In this document: positions 1 to 5,425 of the stretch, piece after piece
Position numbering within the stretch: the stretch's first letter is position 1
How the letters are laid out: the number at the start of each line of letters is the position of its first letter
From: Clostridia bacterium
GTDB taxonomy: Bacteria > Bacillota > Clostridia > Clostridiales > Clostridiaceae
Assembly: GCA_009930125.1 (NCBI GenBank)
Contig: RZYZ01000149.1
Location: forward strand, 1-5,427
Length of the DNA: 5,427 nt
Direction of reading: 5' to 3'
Position numbers and translations under genes: made by a program
Notes under the pieces: model-generated
Told to the model about the DNA's origin: nothing
Database searches by the model: none
The model's input: the letters and a program-made list of their open reading frames with translations, nothing else

Positions 1-701
1 GTGTCAATGACAACCGGAACGGTCTTTGTTTCAAAGACCTCCACATTGACTTCCACATAAAGGGGAGAAACAATCACATGATTTACTACATTCCCATTCT
101 CATCGATGGGCACAAGGGATACGATTTCCTTATAGTCGATGTCCAGATTCTCTCTGCTTCCTCGCGCTGCAAGGGCAGTGACTCTGTTGACGTATTCCGC
201 CGGTCCTTTCACTGTAGCAGAGCTTGGATTGAATGTGATGCCGGCAACGAAATGATCTTCCGCCGCCACCGCTTCATATTGAGATACGATGGATACTTCT
301 CTTTCCAGATAATCATCCAGATAGATGATGGCCTTCACATTGCTGCTGGGTGTCACATCGATATCCGAAGGATAAGAGGTGATCTCGATGGGCACTTCAT
401 TGGGGCCTGCCTTCAAGGCGATATCATCCAGGTCTGCAATGACTCTGAAATTGCTGGCCACACTTCTGTATACTTCCGATGCGGGTCCCTTGACAGTCAA
501 GGTGACCATCACATCCTGGTTGGGGAGAAGCGCAAGATTCTGCTCATCGATGTTCTCCAGATTCTCCAGTCTTACGGGCACATTATACACCCTCATGGTC
601 TTGATGGGATTCTCCACATTGATGATGTAGATCCACAGACTGAATGAAAGGATCAGGCTGATGATTTTCAGGAGGATGTCCGATCCTTTTTGCTTAGCCA
701 T
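1..701 (-). CDS. cdaR: CdaR, YbbR-domain regulator of diadenylate cyclase (partial, C-terminus beyond left edge)
   Basis: This gene encodes the membrane-anchored regulator that partners the diadenylate cyclase CdaA. From the ATG at 701 the minus strand stays open to the window edge, giving 233 complete codons. Seen: a short basic N-terminus (MAKQKGSD), one hydrophobic helix at about residues 9-28, then extracytoplasmic beta-rich repeats. Two YbbR-type repeats are visible, about residues 32-128 and 130-222, each carrying the signature TVKGP (residues 69-73 and 163-167); a third repeat is starting at the edge. Family members often have three or four repeats, so perhaps half is missing. The start is supported by AAGGAG at 713-718, inside the 3' end of cdaA, so the genes overlap by 34 bp and are probably translationally coupled. 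Family knowledge: CdaR binds and modulates CdaA. The gene call is confident; the direction of regulation cannot be read here. Confidence 0.93.
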   Translation of the reverse strand, partial: MAKQKGSDILLKIISLILSFSLWIYIINVENPIKTMRVYNVPVRLENLENIDEQNLALLPNQDVMVTLTVKGPASEVYRSVASNFRVIADLDDIALKAGPNEVPIEITSYPSDIDVTPSSNVKAIIYLDDYLEREVSIVSQYEAVAAEDHFVAGITFNPSSATVKGPAEYVNRVTALAARGSRENLDIDYKEIVSLVPIDENGNVVNHVIVSPLYVEVNVEVFETKTVPVVID

Positions 702-1522
702 TGATCCATCCTCTCCTTCCATGTCTGTTTTTTCTGAATCTTACTGGTGAGTATTTTCACCAGAATCTTCTGCAGCCTGTCCCTGTCATAGTTTCTGACA
801 AGCTTTCCGTTCAGTGCCAGAGAAATGGTACCCGTTTCCTCGGAAACGATGAGTACCAGTGAATCCGATACTTCACTCAGTCCCAGGGCTGCTCTATGTC
901 TTGTACCCAGTTTCTTGCTGATGTCCTTGTTGGTGGTCAAGGGAAGCACACACCCTGATGACATGATGCGGTCTCCACGAATGATGGTGGCTCCGTCATG
1001 CAGTGGGGTATTGGGCACAAAGATATTCTCCAGCAGGGAGGTGGAGACCAGGGCATCGATTCGGATTCCCGTTTCGCTGATGTCGCCAAGACCTGTGTCC
1101 TGCTCGATGACAATCAGGGCTCCCGTTTTCGTCTTGCTCAGATTGTCCATGGCCGCTACAATCTCGTTGACCACTTTGGTCAGGATATCCGTATCCCGCA
1201 GTACCCTCCGGTCACTGAAGGCGGAACGTCCGATGTGTTCCAGCATTCTTCTGATTTCAGGCTGGAAGATGATGACCAGGGTCAGCACACCGATGGTAAT
1301 GGCCTTTGAAATGATGGTGTAGACCATCGTCAGGTTGAAAATATAGCTTATGGGTATAAGAAGCAGTATCAGAATAATTCCTCGAAGGAGAAGCTCCGCT
1401 CTCGTTTCAATGATCAGCTTATACATTCTGTAGATGAGATAAGCGACGATCAGGATATCAATGACGGATGAAATATTAATATTTCGAACGGTATTCAGAA
1501 TGGTATTGAGCGTTTCCAACAT
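668..1522 (-). CDS. cdaA: CdaA, membrane diadenylate cyclase (c-di-AMP synthase)
   Basis: This enzyme condenses two ATP into the second messenger c-di-AMP, which in Bacillota controls potassium and osmolyte transport and cell-wall homeostasis. The protein has 284 residues, close to the family's usual 270-285. Three hydrophobic helices lie at about residues 19-38, 46-64 and 67-87. A short linker leads into the cytoplasmic DAC domain, about 90-245, with the catalytic motif DGA at 176-178 and the ATP-binding motif GTRHRAA at 206-212, both intact. The C-terminal tail is basic and probably disordered. I chose ATG 1522 because AAGGAGGAGG at 1526-1535 sits directly upstream. An in-frame ATG at 1543 would add seven residues but would place that ribosome binding site inside the coding region. 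cdaA precedes cdaR with a 34-bp overlap; in many Bacillota glmM follows. A TATAAT box and a palindrome lie upstream. Confidence 0.96.
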   Translation of the reverse strand: MLETLNTILNTVRNINISSVIDILIVAYLIYRMYKLIIETRAELLLRGIILILLLIPISYIFNLTMVYTIISKAITIGVLTLVIIFQPEIRRMLEHIGRSAFSDRRVLRDTDILTKVVNEIVAAMDNLSKTKTGALIVIEQDTGLGDISETGIRIDALVSTSLLENIFVPNTPLHDGATIIRGDRIMSSGCVLPLTTNKDISKKLGTRHRAALGLSEVSDSLVLIVSEETGTISLALNGKLVRNYDRDRLQKILVKILTSKIQKKQTWKERMDQWLSKKDRTSS

Positions 1523-1563
1523 GCACCTCCTCCTTTTCCACATAATTATGTCAATATACCTAA

Positions 1564-1598
1564 ATTATACAATATAAAGGGCATCTATTGTGCACAAT
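1564..1598 (-). promoter_or_regulatory. Probable cdaA-cdaR promoter with overlapping 12-bp palindrome
   Basis: On the minus strand a perfect TATAAT lies at 1564-1569, 41 bp before the cdaA ATG, which would give a leader of about 35 nt containing the strong ribosome binding site. At 17-bp spacing the -35 position (1587-1592) reads CACAAT, a poor match to TTGACA. That same position is half of a perfect 12-bp palindrome, ATTGTGCACAAT, at 1587-1598. A weak -35 covered by a symmetric site suggests control by a dimeric DNA-binding protein, activator or repressor. This is inference; I cannot name the regulator. Confidence 0.5.
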
Positions 1599-1622
1599 TT
1601 CCGCTTTTTCCAGATTTATTCA

Positions 1623-1661
1623 TGAATTCGTCTGCGAAATTCAGAATTCATTCTGCAAATT
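1623..1661. repeat. Degenerate 20-bp-period repeat and hairpin upstream of cdaA
   Basis: Two related units begin with GAATTC at 1624 and again at 1644, exactly 20 bp apart. Each continues with a CTGC and AAATT element (GAATTC, two or three bases, CTGC, optional G, AAATT). The first unit is also an imperfect inverted repeat, 1623-1643, with arms TGAATTCG and CGAAATTCA around TCTG. It lies between the trxA terminator and the cdaA promoter, about 55-95 bp upstream of the -10 box. It may be a protein-binding region or chance in AT-rich DNA. Confidence 0.3.
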
Positions 1662-1721
1662 TTAAGTTTTGCCATACTCTCCTTCTCCAGGTAAGATTCT
1701 CTTCTTCCTGAAATATGCAGA

Positions 1722-1747
1722 AAACCCGAAGACGATTCTCCGGGTTT
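1722..1747 (-). terminator. Terminator of trxA
   Basis: Six bases past the trxA stop codon the minus-strand RNA can form an 11-bp stem (AAACCCGGAGA pairing with TCTTCGGGTTT, one G-U pair) around an ATCG tetraloop. The stem ends in a U run followed by U-rich sequence. It separates trxA from the cdaA promoter region. The T tract is short, so termination may be incomplete. Confidence 0.75.
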
Positions 1748-1753
1748 CTCATT

Positions 1754-2068
1754 CTACTTATTCTTTTCGATGAACGCTCTGATCTCTTCCTTTGGTCTGA
1801 AGCCCACAAGCTGTCCCACGATATTACCGTTTTTAAACGCCAGTAGGGTCGGGATGCTTGCTACTCTGTATCTTGCTGCCTGCTGCGGATTTTCATCCAC
1901 ATTAAGCTTTACAAATTCCACATCATTTATTTCATCATTCAGTTCTTCAAATAGGGGTGCCAGCATCTTGCAGGGTCCACACCATGGTGCCCAGAAATCC
2001 ACTAGAACCAGATTCTCATTTTTCAGTACTTCCTGCTCGAAGCTTTCTCCATTTACTGCCTTAATCAT
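1754..2068 (-). CDS. trxA: Thioredoxin
   Basis: This is a small cytoplasmic dithiol-disulfide oxidoreductase that reduces protein disulfides and is recycled by thioredoxin reductase. It has 104 residues, the standard length of a single thioredoxin fold. Visible landmarks: buried Asp24, the active-site WCGPC at 29-33 with Cys30 and Cys33, and the cis-proline loop SIPT with Pro73. A conserved glycine-rich C-terminal strand (GQLVGF, 85-90) follows. I chose ATG 2068 because GAGGAGG lies six bases upstream; a TTG five codons earlier (2083) would overlap that site and is unlikely. No reductase gene (trxB) adjoins it. The gene has its own probable promoter and a hairpin terminator, so it appears monocistronic. 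All catalytic residues are present. The symbol trxA is used by similarity; other paralogues may exist elsewhere in the genome. Confidence 0.96.
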   Translation of the reverse strand: MIKAVNGESFEQEVLKNENLVLVDFWAPWCGPCKMLAPLFEELNDEINDVEFVKLNVDENPQQAARYRVASIPTLLAFKNGNIVGQLVGFRPKEEIRAFIEKNK

Positions 2069-2086
2069 TTCTTTCCTCCTCAAAAC

Positions 2087-2128
2087 ATTATACTAACCAT
2101 TATACACATTCTCTCTGTTTTTTGTAGG
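2087..2128 (-). promoter_or_regulatory. Probable trxA promoter with duplicated TATAAT box
   Basis: The minus strand carries two perfect TATAAT hexamers, at 2099-2104 and 2087-2092, within an eight-base direct repeat (CATTATAC on the plus strand at 2086-2093 and 2098-2105). The distal one is the better -10, giving a leader of about 25 nt. Its -35 region (about 2122-2128, CTACAA or CCTACA) is weak. The proximal copy has no recognisable -35. Which box is used cannot be told from sequence. Confidence 0.45.
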
Positions 2129-2166
2129 GGCGAAGATGAAAAATAACCCACATTTCACTTCCACAT

Positions 2167-2194
2167 AAAAGAGATTCCCGCTCCCGGGCCTTTT
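2167..2194 (-). terminator. Possible weak terminator after the DUF1801 gene
   Basis: Just past the tandem TGA TGA stop the minus strand has a four-bp GC stem, CCCG and CGGG around GGAG (2177-2188), flanked by AAAAG on one side and CTTTT on the other. The stem is short and the U tract sits five bases away, so it would be a weak terminator at best. Confidence 0.35.
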
Positions 2195-2196
2195 CA

Positions 2197-2631
2197 TCAG
2201 CCTTCACTTGTTTCATAATTTTCCTTCATGTAGGTGATGGTTGTCCGGATCATCTTTTCAAGTTCTGACAGGTCGATATCACTGACCTTCTTCACATAGA
2301 TGCAGGCTTTGCCCATCTTGAACTTGCCCAGGTTCTCCAGTAGGTACGCATGCTGCTCCATCCCCGTATAAGTATAGAGACTGATGGCGGATTTTCGCGG
2401 AGAGAATCCGATCAGCGGCCAGTCGCCTTCCTGGCGGCATCGCTGGGATTTGTAGTGATACTGTCCGAATCCGATGATGCTTTCCCCCCACATGACCGGT
2501 TCATATCCGGTGACCTTCTTCATGAACTCCAGAAGAAAGAGGCTGTCCTTCACTTTCTGTTCCCCTTCAGCAAAGGAGTGGATGAACTCCACCACGTCCC
2601 GATCGTTTTTCTGTGTCTTAAGCGCTGCCAC
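2197..2631 (-). CDS. DUF1801 (YdhG-like) domain protein
   Basis: This is a 144-residue soluble protein of the DUF1801 family, whose biochemical role is not established. Recognised by family motifs in order: an N-terminal LKTQKND and a helix around VVEFIHSF (13-20), MWG (47-49), GFGQYHYK (54-61), GDWPLIGFSPRK (69-80), and LGKFKMGKACIYVKK (101-115), followed by a C-terminal helix. The fold is alpha/beta and there is no signal peptide or membrane segment. Start choice: GTG 2631 has GGGAG eight bases upstream and gives the N-terminus MAALKTQKND, like many homologues. An in-frame GTG at 2646 adds five residues but has a poorly placed ribosome binding site. It ends with two adjacent TGA stops. No clear promoter is seen; a cre-like site lies about 57 bp upstream. 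The family call is confident, the function unknown. Confidence 0.88.
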   Translation of the reverse strand: MAALKTQKNDRDVVEFIHSFAEGEQKVKDSLFLLEFMKKVTGYEPVMWGESIIGFGQYHYKSQRCRQEGDWPLIGFSPRKSAISLYTYTGMEQHAYLLENLGKFKMGKACIYVKKVSDIDLSELEKMIRTTITYMKENYETSEG

Positions 2632-2687
2632 TTCTGCATCTCCCACAATATTTATGTTTCTATCTCAATCAATTCCCCATACTTCAG

Positions 2688-2702
2688 GCTAAACGTTTAC
2701 AT
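2688..2702 (-). promoter_or_regulatory. Candidate cre-like (CcpA) site upstream of the DUF1801 gene
   Basis: The minus strand reads ATGTAAACGTTTAGC, which matches the degenerate cre pattern WTGNAANCGNWNNCW at 13 of 15 positions; both mismatches are at the 3' end. Its core TAAACGTTTA (2690-2699) is a perfect palindrome. CcpA binding depends on HPr phosphorylated at serine, so a link to PTS activity would be natural. One isolated near-match is weak evidence. Confidence 0.3.
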
Positions 2703-2714
2703 GACCTCTGCGAA

Positions 2715-2752
2715 GAACCTTTTAAAAAGGTTCCCGTTCTCCCTAGAGAGAA
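2715..2752 (-). terminator. Tandem hairpins at the end of the 72-residue gene
   Basis: Two symmetric elements follow each other. The first (2737-2752) has arms TTCTC and GAGAA and contains the TAG stop codon of the small gene. The second (2715-2733) is nearly perfect: GAACCTTTT and AAAAGGTTC around one base, followed by TTC. The stems are AT-rich, so they may act as a weak, possibly bidirectional, terminator or as RNA 3'-end protection. Confidence 0.4.
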
Positions 2753-2961
2753 TCCAGCCATTCCTGCGCTTTCACCTTCAGAATCTGGGTAATCTTCTCC
2801 TCACTGTAAGGACTTTCTGCTCCACCTCTCTGAAGAAGAACATATCTGTTGTTTCTCGTCCTGTAGAGAATTTCCTCATATCCTTTAGGATCGCCATAGT
2901 AGCCGTGTGTCACTTTCTTCAGTTCCGTCGCCGTTTCCAGATTCGGTGTCTTTTTTACCAT
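2743..2961 (-). CDS. Small protein of unknown function (72 residues)
   Basis: I do not recognise this gene with certainty. The protein is soluble, mildly basic and has no signal peptide, membrane helix or cysteine. Its layout is a charged N-terminus (VKKTPNLETATELKK), a central YRTRNNRYVLLQRGGAESPYSEE segment reading like a short beta-hairpin with a glycine turn (residues 33-55), and a C-terminal helix ending in QEWLDSL. The pattern of an aromatic strand, a GG turn, then a helix ending in W resembles small uncharacterised Clostridia proteins, an impression I cannot verify. That it is a real gene is well supported: AAAGGAGG seven bases before the ATG, an extended -10 promoter at the right distance, ptsI's terminator upstream and hairpins at its end. 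It is probably a monocistronic unit, with possible read-through to the DUF1801 gene. Confidence 0.8.
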   Translation of the reverse strand: MVKKTPNLETATELKKVTHGYYGDPKGYEEILYRTRNNRYVLLQRGGAESPYSEEKITQILKVKAQEWLDSL

Positions 2962-2994
2962 GGTTCATCCTCCTTTCCAATTCGGATAATCCAT

Positions 2995-3023
2995 ATTATA
3001 CCACCCTTCGCGAAATTCTTCAA
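2995..3023 (-). promoter_or_regulatory. Promoter of the 72-residue gene (extended -10)
   Basis: On the minus strand TGGTATAAT gives an extended -10 with TATAAT at 2995-3000. TTGAAG at 3018-3023 forms a -35 at exactly 17-bp spacing, matching TTGACA at four of six positions. The predicted start of transcription leaves a leader of about 27 nt with AAAGGAGG (2969-2976). An eight-bp palindrome, TTCGCGAA at 3007-3014, sits in the spacer and could be an operator. Confidence 0.72.
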
Positions 3024-3070
3024 AAGGCACGGTCCCCAGTATCATTGCTGATTACAGGAAGACGTAAGAA

Positions 3071-3090
3071 AAGCCGGCTTCCGCCGGCTT
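3071..3090 (-). terminator. Rho-independent terminator of ptsI
   Basis: A perfect 8-bp stem, AAGCCGGC and GCCGGCTT around GGAA, begins 11 bases past the ptsI stop codon and runs into TTTTCTT on the minus strand. This is the clearest terminator in the window and ends the ptsI transcript before the promoter of the small gene. Confidence 0.9.
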
Positions 3091-3101
3091 AAAAGGATTT
3101 T

Positions 3102-4718
3102 CTATTTCTGTTCCAGAATGATCTGTTTCGCTCTCAGCATAGAGGATGCGGACATGGAGAACTCGTCCAGTCCATATTCCACCAGTGTCGGAATGGCGGT
3201 TTCATCTCCTGCCATTTCTCCGCACATGCCTACCCACTTTCCTTGTGAATGTGCACCATCTATGGTCATCTTGATCAGTCTCAGCACTGCAGGATGCATC
3301 GGATCGTAAAGGTAAGATACCTTTTCGCTCATTCTGTCTGCTGCCAGCGTGTACTGAATCAGGTCGTTGGTGCCTATGGAGAAGAAGTCCACATGCTTTG
3401 CCAGCTCATCCGCCATGACAGCCGCTGCTGGAATTTCAACCATGATGCCCCATTCGATGGAATCACTGACTTCCTTTCCTTCCGCCTTGAGTTCCTTCGT
3501 GCATTCTTCCACAATCTCTTTGGACTTCTGGAATTCATCCAGGGAAGATACCATAGGGAACATGACCTTGAGGTTTCCGTATACGGATGCTCTTAATAGT
3601 GCTCTCAGCTGAATCTTGAAGATGTCTGTACGATCCAGACAGAGTCTGATGGCACGATAGCCCAGGAACGGATTCATTTCGTTTGGCATGACCAGATAAG
3701 GAAGCTGTTTGTCTCCGCCGATATCCAGGGTTCTGATGACAACAGGTTTGTTCTCCATCTTCTCCAGTACATATTTATAGCTTTCAAACTGTTCTTCTTC
3801 TGTGGGCATTTCTTCCCGGTCCATGTAGAGGAATTCGGTTCTGAAAAGACCGATGCCGTCTCCGCCATTTTCCAGTACCTTGTGCACATCTTCAGGCTTT
3901 CCGATGTTTCCTGCAACTTCTATTCTCTTGCCGGACTTTGTCACTGCTTCCACTTCGATGAGCTTCTTCAGTTCTTCCTTCTCCTTGTTGTGCGCTTCCT
4001 GAAGGGCAATGAACTTGGTCACTGTATCATGGTCCGGATCGATGTATACTCTTCCTTCAATACCATCCACGATGAGAATATCCCCGTTCTTCACCACGTC
4101 TGTGATGTCCTTCAGTCCCACTACCGCAGGAATCTCAAGGGTTCTTGCCATGATGGCGCTGTGGGAGGTTCTTCCGCCTACGTTGGTCAGGAAGGCAATG
4201 ACCTTTTCCTTGTCCAGCTGCGCAGTATCCGATGGTGTCAGATCGTCTGCCACCACGATGGTGTTGTTCTCTTCAATAAGGATGCTGTCTTCAATTCCTG
4301 CCAGATTGTTCATGAGACGCTTGGAAACGTCCTTGATGTCTGCAGCTCTTTCTCTCATATACTCATCATCCATGGATTCGAATATGGCTACATAACTTTT
4401 CATCACATCATTGGTTGCCTTGATCGCGTTGCTGCCGTTGTTATCAATCTCCGCCTCGATTCCACCCATGAATTCGGGATCATCGAAAAACATCAGATGT
4501 GCATCAAACACCATGGCTTTTTCTTCGCCCATGGACTCGAATGCTTTCTTTCTGATTTTCTCCAGCTGGGTTTTTGAAGCTTCTGCTGCTCTTCTAAGGC
4601 TTTCCTTCTCTGCAGCCGCATCCTTCACTTTTTCATCTGTGATCTTCAGTTCCTCATGCTTCTTGATAAATGCCTGTCCTATGGCATATCCTCTTGACGC
4701 CGGTATTCCAATTTTCAT
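3102..4718 (-). CDS. ptsI: PTS Enzyme I (phosphoenolpyruvate-protein phosphotransferase)
   Basis: Enzyme I takes phosphate from phosphoenolpyruvate onto its own histidine and passes it to HPr, the first step of PTS sugar uptake in the cytoplasm. The protein has 538 residues. The N-terminal part (about 1-225) holds the HPr-binding helices and the phospho-histidine motif GGRTSHSAIMAR with His186. The C-terminal PEP-binding barrel (about 250-538) shows FRTEF (292-296), RTLDIGGDK (329-337), VEIPAA with Glu428, the signature DFFSIGTNDLIQYTLAADR (444-462), and the acid-base Cys499 in MCGE. All expected catalytic residues are present. It is about 30 residues shorter than the E. coli and B. subtilis enzymes, lacking the last helices, but a terminator follows at once, so this is the natural end. 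Start: GGAGGG five bases before the ATG. No ptsH adjoins it. citX lies 64 bp upstream. Confidence 0.97.
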   Translation of the reverse strand: MKIGIPASRGYAIGQAFIKKHEELKITDEKVKDAAAEKESLRRAAEASKTQLEKIRKKAFESMGEEKAMVFDAHLMFFDDPEFMGGIEAEIDNNGSNAIKATNDVMKSYVAIFESMDDEYMRERAADIKDVSKRLMNNLAGIEDSILIEENNTIVVADDLTPSDTAQLDKEKVIAFLTNVGGRTSHSAIMARTLEIPAVVGLKDITDVVKNGDILIVDGIEGRVYIDPDHDTVTKFIALQEAHNKEKEELKKLIEVEAVTKSGKRIEVAGNIGKPEDVHKVLENGGDGIGLFRTEFLYMDREEMPTEEEQFESYKYVLEKMENKPVVIRTLDIGGDKQLPYLVMPNEMNPFLGYRAIRLCLDRTDIFKIQLRALLRASVYGNLKVMFPMVSSLDEFQKSKEIVEECTKELKAEGKEVSDSIEWGIMVEIPAAAVMADELAKHVDFFSIGTNDLIQYTLAADRMSEKVSYLYDPMHPAVLRLIKMTIDGAHSQGKWVGMCGEMAGDETAIPTLVEYGLDEFSMSASSMLRAKQIILEQK

Positions 4719-4782
4719 ATTAACCCTCCAAAATAAATTTGCTGTAGTGCGCTATATATTGTCTTGAAATTATTTGGTAGCC
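4719..4782 (-). other. citX-ptsI intergenic gap
   Basis: This 64-bp AT-rich gap has no hairpin terminator, so citX transcripts may read into ptsI. A TATATA near 4755 could serve as a -10, but I see no -35 at normal spacing. Only the ptsI ribosome binding site (GGAGGG, 4724-4729) is clear. Confidence 0.4.
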
Positions 4783-5358
4783 TTATTCTTTGTTTCTGAT
4801 GTACTCCTTCACTCGTTCTTCCATGAAGGCAATGAGCTCTTCCACGGAATGGGTCTTGTTTTGACTGCACTCCTTGGCGGATTTGTCACAGAGAAAACAC
4901 TTTCTGGGTTCATAATGCAGTTCGAATCTTGTGATGGCATATTCTTCATCAATATCATAGACATCAATATCCACGAACCTGCCCAGCTCATGATTCTGCT
5001 CGATGAAGACCGCATTCTCCTTCAGGGTTCTGGCATCTCCGCTAAGGACATAGAAAGTGGTAGGACCTTCCGGTGTATCATAGATTTCTTCCGCAAGCAT
5101 CTTATCATGAAAAAACGCATCAAAGGTCTTCCTGATTTCTTCGATCACAAACCTTGTGGTCTCGTTGTTCTTCAGAACACCAGGATAATTAGCCCGTATG
5201 GTGATGACCGGCAGATTGTAGGTATGATGCAGCTTTTCAATGGTCTCACATTTTTTCACACGATAATTCACAAGCTTCTCGTACATTTCCTTTGTCATTT
5301 TCGGATGAACCTGTTTCACAGGCATGACAAACGTCTCATTTGTTTTCTTATTTTCCAA
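4783..5358 (-). CDS. citX: CitX, apo-citrate lyase phosphoribosyl-dephospho-CoA transferase
   Basis: CitX transfers the 2'-(5''-triphosphoribosyl)-3'-dephospho-CoA prosthetic group onto a serine of the citrate lyase acyl carrier protein CitD, turning apo-lyase into active holo-lyase for anaerobic citrate breakdown. The protein has 191 residues, near the family's usual 175-190. Family landmarks: the strand RANYPG (55-60), the conserved ELGRFVDIDVYD (124-135), and the C-terminal RKCFLCDKSAKEC (152-164) with Cys154, Cys157 and Cys164, followed by THSVEEL (169-175). The start is TTG 5358, supported by AAGGAGAAGG at 5364-5373; the next in-frame ATG (5325) would cut off 11 residues and lacks such a site. 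Citrate lyase genes (citD, citE, citF, citG) are not in the window and may lie to the right. The gene is intact; a weak TTG start suits a catalytic accessory needed in small amounts. Confidence 0.9.
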   Translation of the reverse strand: MENKKTNETFVMPVKQVHPKMTKEMYEKLVNYRVKKCETIEKLHHTYNLPVITIRANYPGVLKNNETTRFVIEEIRKTFDAFFHDKMLAEEIYDTPEGPTTFYVLSGDARTLKENAVFIEQNHELGRFVDIDVYDIDEEYAITRFELHYEPRKCFLCDKSAKECSQNKTHSVEELIAFMEERVKEYIRNKE

Positions 5359-5425
5359 GTGATCCTTCTCCTTGCTCTTTTACCTTAAATTCCAACAGCA
5401 GAATATTGTTTTCGCAAGAAAACAG
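5348..5425 (-). other. Possible 3' end of an upstream gene at the right edge
   Basis: One minus-strand frame is open from the right edge to a TAA at 5348-5350, giving 25 codons (ending KEQGEGSLGK) and overlapping the citX start by 11 bp. Such an overlap is typical of an operon partner. The tail matches no citrate lyase gene I recognise, and the other two frames also stay open for 13 to 15 codons, so this may be chance. Confidence 0.25.

Noticed and set aside
78..1322. Plus-strand open frames of 165-189 codons at 78-647 and 825-1322
   Set aside because: They lie antisense to cdaR and cdaA, whose minus-strand translations show clear family motifs; the plus-strand products show no recognisable domain.
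1549..1554. TTGACA on the minus strand close to cdaA
   Set aside because: A -10 at 17-bp spacing would fall on the ribosome binding site and matches nothing.
1523..1753. Possible c-di-AMP riboswitch or small RNA upstream of cdaA
   Set aside because: I see no conserved ydaO-type pattern, and the leader after the probable promoter is only about 35 nt.
49..2169. Shared 13-mer ACTTCCACATAAA near 49-61 and 2157-2169
   Set aside because: One copy is coding within cdaR and the other intergenic, with no shared flanks or symmetry; most likely coincidence.
2350..3051. Plus-strand 233-codon open frame crossing the DUF1801 gene and the 72-residue gene
   Set aside because: It is rich in F, H, S and R, typical of antisense translation, has no family motif, and runs through the promoter and hairpins of minus-strand genes.
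3882..5388. Long plus-strand open frames at 3882-4577 and 4774-5388
   Set aside because: These are shadows of ptsI and citX, both of which have intact catalytic or family motifs and ribosome binding sites on the minus strand.
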